Made by a program: the position numbers and the translations under genes. 64,000 bases of DNA from Leidyana gryllorum EB-2025a (lineage: Eukaryota > Apicomplexa), in contig JBLWGC010000205.1 in assembly GCA_048772705.1 (NCBI GenBank), forward strand, positions 62,001-126,000, read 5' to 3'. This document shows, in pieces, positions 41,012-52,596 of this stretch (position 1 is its first letter; each line of letters opens with the position of its first letter). The notes under the pieces are model-generated. The model did not search any database. It was not told the DNA's origin and saw only the letters and a program-made list of their open reading frames with translations.

Positions 41012-43228
41012 TCACCCCCAAGTGTCCATCACTAGCTCCCCTCTAAGCCGCTTGCTCTCCAGGATGTGTCGGCCTCGCTCAACACCACCGCGACCACCCA
41101 GACATAACGACAAAGAGTCCATCAGCTGCATTGGCATCGGGAAACTGCGCCCCGCTACGAAAATCAGCGCGTGTTCATCCCCTTCCAACAGAGCCCCGAT
41201 TTCTGGACTGCGCTCCTCCAGCAGATCCTGAATGTACGTCTTCCGGGCCCTCTCGTCCAATCTCGAAAACGCAAAATGAAACTGCGTCGCGTCATTAGCC
41301 ATCAGAGCCCATTCGCGACGAAACAGAAAGTCCTTCTCGGGGTGCCGGAACCCAAAGAACACGTGCTGCCGCAATGCCAATCCCTCAGCACACGCCCGAT
41401 TTTCAAACAACGCTTGACGCAAATATGTCTCCTGTAATAAAGCCCGAATAGGCGCGACTCCCGTACCCGTCGCGAAGAACAAACGCGTTGCTGTGTGCTC
41501 CAAATTCATATCTACCGGTGCTGACTCCAATCTGAACACAAACGACTCCCCCGCCTGACCGAAAAGAGACAACAAGTTACCACCAAAGGAAGCAGAACAC
41601 TTCGACGAACTCACCTTCAGACTCGCCAAATAGGTCGAACAGGTCCCGAGCTTCTTGCGCTGCAAATACGTCGTCTCCTCCTTGATGTTCACACACAGCT
41701 CAACAGTGCTACACGGTGCCGAGGTCGCCGCCAGACGCCGCGCCATATTGGCCAGCTGCGCAGAGTCACCCGACATCCACCGCAAACGCAAACTCAGCTC
41801 GCAAAACGTACGCCACCGAGGACTGCACGCCACAGAGTATCTGCGCGGGACCACAAAAGGTGTCGCAGCCAACAGGAAACGCAGCACAGCCCATTTGCGG
41901 GGCCTCAAACTCTCAGCAAAGTCAACAACGACCTCCGCAATATTACGTCTCTCACTCAGAATGTACCTAACGTACTCTTGCAGAGCGTCCTGAAAAACAG
42001 ATATGTGTGTCACCCGTCTCCACCTACCGGAGTTGAGCCCGCCAACTCGCCCAATTTGTCGCGATGGAGATCCGTTGTGCAGTTACGGGAAAGTTGAGAT
42101 AAGAACGCGCGGGACGGCATACTCCCGGGGTCGAGCACACGCGTAAATATCTCCCGCAGACTTCGTCGCTCTAACATTGAGTCCCGCTTGGTGTCGTGAC
42201 TATTGAGCTCAATGGGAGAAACGATACCGTCCGGGTCGAGATCCAGCGCTTTCAGCATCTCCAGCCCCACCCCAGACATATCTATCGGCCACACACAGAC
42301 CAGATCGCTGGAACTGTACACCGAAGGGAGAGACGCCTGGAGACGTATGATGGTGGATGGATGCCACAACTTTGATAAAGAACCGCTTACAGTAATTAGA
42401 CGCACGTCCTGGAAATGGTCATCGCTCGTCATCCGATCATTCAAAGTAATCATTGCCTCCTGGGCGCCCAGGACATAGTGCAGAGGTTCGGGGTCGGGTA
42501 ACTTGACATTGGAGGGGGCTAAGGGGCTGTTATTGTTCGTGTCGTCAGTCGGCGTGTTCTCCGCACTGATGCCCTCAAAGGCACGTAGTACGTCCGTCAG
42601 CCACACATCGAGCTCGCCGAGGTGACTGAACTCGTGAGAATCGTCTCCCAGCGCCGGAGCCACAAAGGACGCCGCACCCAACACATTCAGGCGTCTCAAC
42701 AATCGTTTGGCAGCAAAATTGAAATACGGATATTTTCGATCTCCCAAGCCGAACAAACCGTACCTGCCGACAGCAAAGGATAGTTAGGTAGTTAGAGTGT
42801 GAACGAAGCGGAGACAGAGAGGGGCGGGCGGGCGAACGGGCGCGCGTTCTCAGCAATACAGAACGTTTTATATATAGACGGCCGATAGTGTTGAAAGAAA
42901 GGGGACACGCAACATACTCGCGAAGACTAGCAGCCGCACGCGGCTGAAACCGCATCAAGTTTGTCCAAAAGGACTTGGCAGTCAGAGGTATCTGTCCCTG
43001 ACCGGCGGTGCTGACTATAAAGATCACTCGGGTGGTGTCTTGGTCAGAAGTCTTGAGCAATACCTCCTCCGGGGTAACATCGGCCAAATCCCGCAGCTCA
43101 AAGCTCAAATTGTGCTTATAAAGCGCCTGACACACATCCTCAGCGAGCCGTCGGGCATGAGAAGCCTCCGTCCCATACAGCACTATCACATCAACTCCCG
43201 TAACTTTGTGTGAGCACCCACTCCACAT
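41012..43228 (-). CDS. NDOR1: NDOR1/Tah18-type NADPH diflavin oxidoreductase
   Basis: Exons 43228-42918, 42763-42028, 41989-41615 and 41554-41012; 654 residues. The FMN domain shows VIVLYGTEASHARRL (the phosphate loop, G-T-E instead of S-Q-T-G), STAGQGQIPLTAKSFW and YGLFGLGDRKYPYFN. The connecting/FAD region has HFQDVRLI and RRYSVACSP. The NADPH part has FFATGTGVAPIRALLQ, FFGFRHPEKDFLF and AGRSFPMP. NDOR1/Tah18 passes electrons from NADPH to CIAPIN1/Dre2 in cytosolic Fe-S assembly. The intron 41555-41614 is 60 nt, stop-free and in frame, but removing it restores alignment with NDOR1. The start MWSGCSHKV is the ATG nearest the FMN motif. Confidence 0.9.
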
Positions 43229-43318
43229 ACTTCTCAACCTTCATTTTTTGGAGCTTCGTTTCTTTTGGTGCCTGTTGAAGATCGCCCACTATCATTCGAA
43301 GAACCTAATTCAGACAAC

Positions 43319-43971
43319 TCACTTCCTGCCAGTCTTCTTCAACTTGGCATCAACCATCTTTTCAATCGCCCTTTCAGATGGGATAAAAGCCTTCTTCCCC
43401 GTTTTCGCGATCATCTCCGCTTCCCTCTTATTCAACTCGGCTCTCAGCTCACGAGTAACTGTCGCTCGCTTCTGCCGGTCCTTCTCGGATGCCATACGCT
43501 GCAACCTTTTCTCTGCTGCTCGCCTGTCCTCCTCATCTAACAATCGCTTTTTCTTCACTGCCCTTTTTAGAACCTGCTCTTCCTTTTCCCTCAACTCGTT
43601 CAAGAAGCCATATCGCTCAGCCACTTGACGGGCATTCCCTATCGGTCCAGTCGTTGCCACCAGCCCCCCAAATAAAGAACTCACCTTCCGTCTGAGTCTC
43701 AGCATCAAATCGAGGATCCCGTGGCTCGTATTTCGTGGCATAATTTGGCTTTGGCGGACGCACTGGTGCAGCCGAACTGAACCCCTTCGCCGTCTTCCCC
43801 TTCCCAGTAGCACTGGACCTATTGATCGTTACCTATTCACCACCCCAAACCAACTCACTTTTTCAGCTTTTGTAACTCCTTCAATACATAGTCATCCTCA
43901 TCTTGATCAGCCAAGCCCTTCTTGGCTTTATCAAGCCTTGACAGGGCTTCAATGGTGAGTTTGGAAGCCAT
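43319..43971 (-). CDS. RRP36: rRNA processing protein Rrp36
   Basis: Exons 43971-43859, 43818-43685 and 43638-43319, 188 residues. The sequence matches Rrp36 (DUF947): PPKPNYATKYEPRDPRFD, then AERYGFLNELREKEEQVLK, the long Lys/Arg/Glu helix EKRLQRMASEKDRQKR, and TGKKAFIPSERAIEKMV. Rrp36 is a nucleolar factor needed for early cleavages of pre-rRNA in the 90S/SSU processome. The N-terminal 38 residues form a short acidic helix. Introns are 40 and 46 nt. It lies 90 bases from the NDOR1 start and 38 bases from the divergent F-box gene. Confidence 0.92.
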
Positions 43972-44009
43972 TCAAGATTAGTGAGGGCTGACCAAAAAAA
44001 TTGTTATGC

Positions 44010-44911
44010 ATGGATAGCCTTCCACAAGATGTCATTATTACCATCCTGATGTTCCTGCCAATAGGAACAATCAGGCGAAGCCTCGTAGGCGTTAGTAAAA
44101 CGATGCAGAAGATTGCGGACGCAAATGTCGTGTGGTAAGATCACCGCCCCATGGGAGAGCACACGTGTGTGCGACTATTCGCCAGGCATCAACTGTACTT
44201 CCGTGATTTCATCGGTGCCCGTCAGCAAATTCGAAAGGCCCCTATCCGTAAACGAAGAAGAACAGAGAGTCGTAGTGACTCTGGTGGACTGAAGAAATCA
44301 CGCATGTGTCCCTTGGGTGCTGTCGCATCGCACCCAGTGGATGGGACGTGTTGGAAATCGTTGTATATGTCACGGCACCACAAGATTAAGGAGAGTAAAG
44401 TCTTCGCTGAAGAGTCGAGCGATGTGCAAAGCGCTATAATGGACTTGGAATTGGCTCAGTCGATGATCATTGAACAGGCGTCTAACCCCGTGTCTGAGAC
44501 TGACGGTAAAGGGGGCAATGGGGATGCTGTGGCAGCGCTGCCGCCGGCGACCCCAGTGCCAGTGCACCAGTGTGGGGAAGCTTGTTGCGAAGCGGTACCG
44601 AACAAAGACTTTCCTGGCGTGTTTGTGTGTCCGATAACGGGTCAGTTGATTGACGCGGCCCGCATCAGTCGGTACCGGGGATTGATGCAGTCTTGGGACG
44701 ACAGGTGGGCTAAAGGGAGGGCGGGAGTGGGAGTAGGTATGATTTTTCCAGAGATAGTTACAATCCGTTCGAGGCGGAGGACGTGGCGGAGGAGGCAGTG
44801 GACGATTGGTCTAAAGGTTTCTTTGGGCGCTGTTTCGCTGACGGGTACAACTGTCTGAGTGATCGGGAATTCGAGTGTCGGTTTGGCACAACAGTGAAGG
44901 GACGTCGGTGA
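44010..44911 (+). CDS. F-box protein
   Basis: Exons 44010-44134, 44186-44704 and 44752-44911, 267 residues. Residues 3-48 are an F-box: LPQDVIITILMFLP, SLVGVSKTMQKIA, and VVWHQLYFRDF, with the Trp created by the first splice. F-boxes bind Skp1 and recruit substrates to SCF ubiquitin ligases. The rest has a basic patch (KRRRTESR), a helical middle, a Cys cluster (CGEACCEAV, VFVCPITG) and a conserved-looking C-terminus (NPFEAEDVAEEAVDDWSK, CFADGYNCL). The second intron (47 nt) was placed because it alone gives this open C-terminus. Substrate domain not recognised. The first intron carries a CACACGTGTG palindrome (44160-44169). Confidence 0.78.
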
Positions 44912-44936
44912 TCCATGTTACCATAACTTTTCGTGC

Positions 44937-47900
44937 ATGGACTCGCAGCGCAATGATCCTCTGGCCGTGTATAAGGAGTACAAACACCGTTTCAGGAGTC
45001 GATTAAGGAACCAGAAGGCAGAGCGAGCGTCGCGTCTGCATTTGTTGACAATCAGTGGGCAAGAGGTATTGATCACATGGGCGGCCATTCAGCTTATATT
45101 TCATCTCACGACGGGTCTGAATAGTGGCGTGGCAAACGACGGCGCAGTCAGAGGTTATGCGTTTCTCGCTCTGACAGCGGTGCAGTTTCTGGTCTCTTTG
45201 TTGGGTTTCGCTGGTGCCCACTTACTCGGCCAACCTCGAATCGCCTTCTACCTGCTGATCGGTCTCATTCTCTTTAATGCGATATTCCTCCCCATAGCCA
45301 TCTGGTTCCAAGAAGGCGCCTTCGAAGAAGCGACGTGGCTGCACGCATACCAAGTCTTCGCTCTCTCTGGCTACAATTTCCTCCTCCTGTGCAGCCTCTC
45401 CTTCCTCCATTGGATCCTTACTATGATCTGCTTTGCTGTTCGAAAGGATGACCAAGTACTCCGACGGTATATCGTTGAGGCTGCGCGTCTGGGCGTCGCC
45501 CTCAACTCGAATCCTTCCCTTACATCCGCCAAGGTTCTCGCTATCACCGCCATCATCCCTTCAATGACCATTGCTCGTTCCCTCGGCCTCGACAGCCATC
45601 ATCATAACCAACTACACCCTACTCGCAACGCTCAAATTCTCCTACCCCCAATCGCGCAGCACCTACCCTCACCCCATATCAGAAGAGCTGCCGATGCAAC
45701 CAATGAGACGCCCTCCTGGAACTCCACCAACAGGGATGAAAGTATTGTACTCATCACGCTTGACGAATATGCCAAATTACTGGGCCTCCCATGCGCTTGG
45801 GATATGGTGGTCTTCTCTTGTTTTATCGGATATGGACTTCTAATATACCATATCACGTACATAGCCGCTTTTCTCGTTCTACAGTGCCGGAGGTATATCA
45901 AAAAACTCCATCACAGCCATCCACAGCCATATACTTCCCTCCACACGCCCTTCCACCCCTTCACACGCCCCTTCACACACCCCCTATCGGCAGGTCCTTC
46001 GTAACGGCACTCGGAGGGAACTTCCCGGCTCTCTTGAATATGGAGGCTGTGGTGATGAAGTTTGCTGCACAAGAAATCGTCCAATTCCAACGCGTCGCAC
46101 TAAAGTACGGCGGATCAACCTCTTCCGCCGAAGTGGCGGACACTCGCCATCCCGATCTGGCGCGTCTCGTCAGACGAGCGCCCTCCCCTGTGTCATCTCG
46201 CCCATCTTTCCGACGTGAGGCCGTCAGTCGTACTCAAAGATCGATCGTGCTGACAGATCCTGCAGCTGGCGATGATACCTTCCTACCCTCTCCCGGCAGC
46301 ACCCGAAGACTTCTCCTACCAATTCGCAGGGTGGAACAAGTCCAAAGACCCTCAATCTTCCGTGCAGTCTACCACGGACTATCCGTACAGACTGTCTCAC
46401 CTCAACAAGCGCGTTTGTCGTCTCCTCATATCCCAATGTAGGTGATCCTCTCTGTTGGCTTTTGCTTGATCAAAACATCTACCTTGCAGAGGGACTGCAG
46501 CTGATGTGCTCCAGTCAGACAGATCAGTGAATCCTTATGCTGCCCTGATGCTGGACTCCATAGCGGTGGTTCTGGCGCCTGGAGCGGTAAGCACAACACG
46601 CTGATCAAGCCCATTCCTTGAATAATAGCTCGAGTCAGACGAAGATGAGTCCGACCACCATGGCTCCGGAGGGCTGGGTGACGCCGTCACCCGCTTCTTC
46701 AGTGTTCGGCGACGGATCAGCGACGATGCTCTCCTCTCGGAAACTGGCTCTCAGCTTCAAAATAACAGAAGACCATTTGAGCTGGCTTTTGGCGATCGGA
46801 ATGATTCTTTCAGCTCTCAGAGTGATGCAGAGATGTTCCACGCGACGCATCGTTCGTCTGTTTACCAGAGCAGTGCGCAACGTACTATTCGAACAGATCA
46901 ACTCACTCCAAGCCGCAAGTTCATGAAAACTCTCCGGGATGTCAGGGTTTTCATGGCCAATCAGCAGAGTGTTCCGAATACTGCGTCACCACGAGCCGAT
47001 CTGGAGTCCAATGCCAAAGGTTCGGATCTAGACGCCAGGACGACGTCGCTAGTCAGTCACGCCCCCTTGCACTCCGTAAGACCAGCAGTGAATGTTGGAG
47101 TCGGTATGCCTCCGCATCAGGGTGCCAGTGACGCAGATTCCCGGCCCCGATCCCGCAGGACCGTGCTCCGGAATCCTATATCTGACACCAGGTATGAATG
47201 CTTGTTCCGGCGTCTCCGTGTGGGGGCACACACACGTGTGTGCTTCAGAGTGAGTGTGTAAACTTCAACATTTACCCCGTTAGCACCCACTACCTTGGCT
47301 TACGAGGACGCATGGTCGCTCTGACGCAAAAGTTGCGGAAGCGGGTGAGCCTTTGGCGGGCGGCGGCGATGGAACGAAACATGTTTTGCAGACATCGTGT
47401 AGGCGGAAGGGGAAGAATTTGTCGTCGTTCGCGGACTCAGTTGCTCACTCATTCAGTAGCCTCCAAGCTCCACCCCCAGTTCCGTCGTCGACGACGGAAT
47501 TGGGACGAAGCCGTATGTCCCGAAAGACAATGGGAAGTCAGACGGGTCAAAGTCTGCATTCACGTTTGCCTCCGATGAACTGGTCGTCCGGTCGAACGGC
47601 GGAATCGCCGAGTGGATCGGCGTTGGATCAGTTGCAGCATCACCCACACAATCAATCCGCCACGAGGATTTTGTCTTCATATCGTTCTGTGGGTCGTTCG
47701 CCTGATACAGCGTTGACGAACGTGACGACAACGGACGACCGGTCATTCGATGACTTTGGCTCGAGCACGAGCGGGGCTGATTATGACCCAGACGTTGACG
47801 ACATATGGATAGGAGAACAAAGCAGTTCTCGAGGGGGGCAACAATGCGCTCCCTGGTTGCAGAATACGTGGTTAGCTAGAGTGATAAGCCGGTGCAACCA

Positions 47901-50160
47901 GGCGGTAACCCGATTCCTGAAAGCGTTGTTCAACTACATACACTCCGTCTGCCTTGCTCGCGAGATTACGATATTTCCAAGTTCCCGCCGGACGAATATT
48001 GTGAGTGTGAGTGTCCTATTTGATCAGTCGCTCCTCTTTCTGCCTCGCCCTTCCTCCTCTGTTGCTCCCTGTGTATGTGTGTGTGTGTGTGTGTGTGTGC
48101 TGAGCCCTCCCCCACCCCTCGTCTTCCCGAACACCGTGTTTTGAGGCTCGTTGCAGGTGCTGCCGGAACAGTCGGTATTTGGTAACTTTACGAATCGCAA
48201 GTATGAAGGTTGGTACTCGGAATGGTTACAGTCATTCTGTCCGAATCTGATCCACTACATGAGCCGTCCACTGCTGATTTGCACGTTGATTCAGGGCGTC
48301 AACGTGTTGGCCGAGATAATGGCTTTCATACCCCGCGCCGTCCCGGCCCTGAAGGTTCAGGAGGCCCAATGGACTCCGACCGAAGAGACGGACTATGAGA
48401 GTGTCCTCCGACTGGGGGCCGTCTATGTCTCCAACAGACGCTTGGAAGACTGGAATCCCGATATATTGAGGGTAAGGGTGGGATCAAATCAACTGGGCCC
48501 CTCTCTCACATTGTTTTCAAAGCACGTCATAGTATCTACTCTGTCACTGCGCTGTTTCCTGCACATGGCGTTGAACATTGTGATCATTTCGAATATGGAT
48601 TTCTCCAAGAAGTCGACTCTGGGGAGGAGGCTGCAGACGCGGTCGTTACAGGCAGTCCTGGTTCAATACGTATTTGCACTGTTCGATGTGGCGTTCCAGG
48701 CAGTCATTCTGGGCCCTTACACGAGTGCTGGATTCAGAGGACTCCCCAGTACTGTCTACGCCGCGTTTGCCTGCACTCCCATCTACGGTTCGACCTTACG
48801 ACTCGTACCCCTGACCTTTGTGATGTGTATCTTCTTTGCAGCCGTGTGGCTGACCGAAGGCCTTTCCTTTTGGTTGATGAGCATTCTGCTCACCAATTTG
48901 CTCACCAAAATAGCGTTCATGATCGCGGCGCTGGTACTTATCGCCAGGTAAGCCCTTCAAAGTGCCAAGTGTGTGTGTGTGTGGCTGCGTGCCTGTGTGG
49001 CTGTGTGAGTTTGTGAGTGTGTGTGTTACTGATATCGGTGTCGGCACAGAGCATACGACCTGAAGCGGCGACAAATATTCGGGAAATGTGTTCTTCCGTA
49101 TATGATTTATCTCGCGGCGCTCACCGAATGGGTTACGAGCACTGAAGAGAGCCAGAAGCATGCTGGAGAGGTGAGTAAAAGTCTGGGCGTCACGCTGGCT
49201 GATGAGAGTTGGTCGCCGGTTTCTCCCCAATCTTTCCCCTGCCCCCCCAATCGATCCCTTACTTCCCATCTGCCACTGCAGAACGGCTTTTTGTTGACTT
49301 CGGAGGATGGGGGGAGTGACGCGAATAATGACTTCACGCCCCCCGATGGCATTCCCCAGAAGTTTATGAATTGGTCTCAAGATCGGAGTAGAAGCTCACG
49401 CGGGTCGTCTCCCGCTTTCAGTTCCGGTCTGGATGTATCGGGTCGGGTGGCGAGTTTGACGGCGGCAAGCGTTCAGCGTCGCAGGTCTTCGACGACTGTC
49501 CAGCTGAGCAATCAGAATACCCCGCAGACTCTCCAAGTGATAACCCACAATCCCTCTGTCGAGGGTGGCTCACTACGTCACGTACTACCGCGAAGAGCTC
49601 GACGGTCAACGGCTGGTGAAGACAGTCTCCAGCTACTCGACTTCACTTTTGAGAGTGGTTTAGCAGCTGCCAGTTTGAGCTCCGCTGACGAGTATGTGGG
49701 GGCTGGTGGAGATAACGATGGCAACCTCATCGAAGAATTGAGTATGCCCACAGCCGAGGACGATCTTCTGTTACCACGAGATCCATCACTCAACTCACTA
49801 CCCCTCTTGGATGTCGTCTACGAAGCGCAATTAAGCTCGAGGCTTTCTAGCCCAGCACAAAGGGTGTCGGTTGAACCCCCAGACGGAATCAGCACTCTGG
49901 CTCCCGTGGAGACCCCCGTGGCATCGGGCCCTGCGTTGGCCCCGTCTCCTACACCGTTACCTCCTCTGGAGACAGAGCTGGCGCCGCTGGAGTTGCAGCT
50001 TTTCCCAAAAGGGGCCGCTGGCACTCGTAAACAGCTTACTCACCAATTAAGTCTCAGCGACTCGGAAGTCCATGTGAGAGTCAAACCAATAAGAAGTCCG
50101 AGAGCCCGGAAACCCCCCCAGAGGATAAAGGTTCGGATCCCGCTCCATTCGCCCAGATGA
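44937..50160 (+). CDS. Large multipass membrane protein, unrecognised
   Basis: Ten exons: 44937-45892, 45994-46437, 46490-46586, 46629-47191, 47284-47344, 47392-48000, 48157-48471, 48523-48947, 49050-49170 and 49282-50160; 1489 residues. At least four hydrophobic segments lie in the first 320 residues (EVLITWAAIQLIFHL, FLALTAVQFLVSLLGFA, IAFYLLIGLILFNAIFL, FLLLCSLSFLHWILTMI) with another near 290-310 (VVFSCFIGYGLLIYHITYIA). A ~600-residue Ser/Arg-rich, probably cytosolic stretch follows. After about 910 come more membrane segments (LVPLTFVMCIFFAAVWL, LLTKIAFMIAALVLIA), then a 300-residue disordered tail. No transporter or receptor signature is seen. It might be two genes, but the exon phases join without a stop. 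Confidence 0.65.
47229..47242. repeat. 14 bp palindrome in membrane-protein intron
   Basis: CACACACGTGTGTG lies inside the 92 nt intron 47192-47283. It is followed by CTTCAG, as in the intron palindrome at 19710-19725. Confidence 0.9.
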
Positions 50161-50620
50161 TCTGAGCGTATCTATGCGCTGGCCCTGCGACAGAGACCTC
50201 CTAGATCGAGACCAGGCAAGGCCAGGCGCCTACCCCAAACAAAATGGAGAATGATATCTAATAAGATGATTGAGGATTGTAAGAATTTGACTATACACCA
50301 CAAGGGAATGCTTTTGAGGACTTGAGGACGGGCGGACGACCAGAGAGAGATTGCTACACACGAGACGAGATCGTTGCACACGAGACGAGACGAGATCTTT
50401 GGTGATGATTGAACATCAGGCCGACCGGTCGGGTCGTGGGACACCGGTCAGGGAGCCGAAAGGCCTCTTACAGCCTTACTCAATTGTGAAATATCCGGTA
50501 GTGAGTGCATGCGTGGAGTGCGCGGTGCATATTATCTTGTCTCCCCTCTTTAGGTAACACACACACACACAGTAGAGACGTGAGCTGTTGGAGGTCGAAC
50601 GTGTTCAAATCGGTATCAAG
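50161..50620 (+). promoter_or_regulatory. 460 bp spacer upstream of pyruvate decarboxylase
   Basis: No supported ORF. Bases about 50352-50399 hold two imperfect ~24-base copies of a TTGCACACGAGACGAGAT-like unit. A pyrimidine-rich stretch ending CCCTCTTTAG (about 50535-50553) and a CA run (50558-50570) could be a 5' UTR intron end or promoter element. This is the longest gene-free stretch in the window. Confidence 0.6.
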
Positions 50621-51019
50621 ATGAAACTCGGTGAGATTTAATGTGTTTTGTGATTGAATTGAGGTCGATTGTGCAGGTCAATATCTCTTCGAGCGGATAA
50701 AGCAGGCGGGTGCTGATCACGTGTTTGGGGTCCCGGGTGATTTTAGCATGGCATTGTTGAATGCCGGGCTTAAGTCTAACCTCGAATACATTGGCACGTG
50801 CAATGAATTGAATGCAGCCTACGCCGCTGATGCCTACGCTCGAATTAAGGGTTTGGGTGCGTGTGTGACCACATATGCAGTGGGAGAACTATCCGCGGTT
50901 AACGCTATCGCTGGCGCATTTGCCGAGTCTGTGCCGGTAGTTATGCTTGTGGGGTCTCCGTTGCGTCAGTACTATGAGCATCCGAAGCTGTTGCATCACA
51001 CACTGGGTGACTACAAGGT

Positions 51020-51066
<47 letters not shown>

Positions 51067-52560
51067 TGTGAGTGAGAGAATTGAGCAATATATCTTGGTG
51101 GTTTGTGGGAGTTGCCCAATATATATATATCTCTTCCGTTTGTGCAGATACCTCAAAAGATGTACGAGTCTATAACTGTGGCGAGCTGTTTGTTGGATGA
51201 TGAGAAGACGGCGGTGGCAGAGATAGATCGTGTTTTAGCTGCTTGTTTGCGGGAGAAGAAACCGGTATACATTTCAGTACCGTCTGATATGGCGATGGTG
51301 GATATTGAGCCGCCGAAAGACAAGTTTGAGTTACCTCCATTGGACAAGTCGGACGAGGATACGTTGAAAGAGGCTGTCGATGAGATCATTAGTCATTTGG
51401 CTAAGGCCAAGAAGCCCCTATTGCTTCCCGGAATTGAGTGCATTCGTCGCAACTTGACTGATGAGTTTGCGCAGTTGGTTGACAAGACGAACATTCCTTT
51501 TGCAACGATGATGCTGTGCAAAGGCATCTTGGACGAGGATCACGATCGGTTCATTGGACTCTACAGCGGCGCTCGCTCCCGCACGGAGGTCCAACAGCGC
51601 GTCCAGCAGGCCGATGTGATATTGGTTTTCGGCGAGAAGTACACCGACTTCAACACTGGCGGATTCACGGCCGGCCTCACCCACCAAAACTCCATCTACA
51701 TCGACTGGAACTGTGTTCGAGTCAACAATCACTATTTCCACAACATTTACATCCACGATGTGCTGAAAAAGTTGGTCCAGGAGGCGCCCTCGTTCGATCC
51801 CAACGATCTACCCGTCTCCAAAGGCAAGGATCACTGCGCCCATCGACCAGAACTCGTCTTCAAGAAGGAGGGAAATACAAAGCTCACCATGGACCGCTTC
51901 TTCAAGCGTATGGCCACTCTTTTCAAGGACAAAGCAATTGTAATGGCCGAGACCGGCGCCTCCCTATTCTCAGCCGCTGAAACCAAACTGCCCCACAAAG
52001 CCACCTTCATGACTCAGACGTTCTACGGATCCATCGGTAAGACACACAGAAAACCCCAATTCACTCCACTTCGACCTCAGGATATACTGTTGGCGCCTGT
52101 TTGGGGGCCTGCATTGCTGTCAAGGACAAACCCGATGTCCCTGTCTATCTATTCGTCGGAGATGGCTCCTTCCAGGTCACTGGCCAAGATCTCTCTACAA
52201 TGATTCGCTACGGCTGCAAACCCAACATATTCATCATCAACAACGACGGGTACACCATCGAACGTACCATCTACGACAATGTCTACAACGACATTCAAAT
52301 GTGGAAGTGAGTCCATAGACACCATACTCACACACACACTTACTAACTCCAGATATGCCGACCTCCCAGAGATTTTCGGTGGAACAAAGGGGGCCAAATG
52401 CCAAACAGAAGAAGAATTGGAACGCGCAATTGAGCGTTTCGAGGCAGATAAAGAATCTAGCGCTCGAGTATATGAAATTGTGTTAGACCGCTGGGATTGC
52501 AACAAGCTCCTCATTGCTGCTGGGAAGCTCATGGCCAAAAACAACAAACTCGACCAGTGA
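50621..52560 (+). CDS. PDC: Pyruvate decarboxylase (thiamine diphosphate enzyme)
   Basis: Exons 50621-50630, 50677-51017, 51148-52036, 52081-52306 and 52353-52560; 557 residues, the normal size. The first coding exon is only ten bases (MKLG). ThDP-dependent decarboxylase features are intact: [14 protein letters not shown], the cofactor-activating Glu in [41 protein letters not shown], and the ThDP/Mg motif [16 protein letters not shown] ending in INNDGYTIE. The enzyme turns pyruvate into acetaldehyde and CO2, the first step of ethanol fermentation, which suggests at least facultative anaerobic metabolism. The 130 nt second intron is mostly a GT microsatellite. Confidence 0.96.
51018..51060 (+). 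repeat. GT microsatellite in PDC intron
   Basis: About 20 uninterrupted GT units directly follow the donor GTAAG of the 130 nt intron 51018-51147. Confidence 0.9.
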
Positions 52561-52596
52561 TGGACAATTTAGAGATTGTGATCAAACAAACAAAGG

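Noticed and set aside
49102-50160. Separate gene for the C-terminal tail of the membrane protein
   Set aside because: The read-through ORF starts at no good ATG, and exon 49050-49170 continues a membrane helix from upstream.
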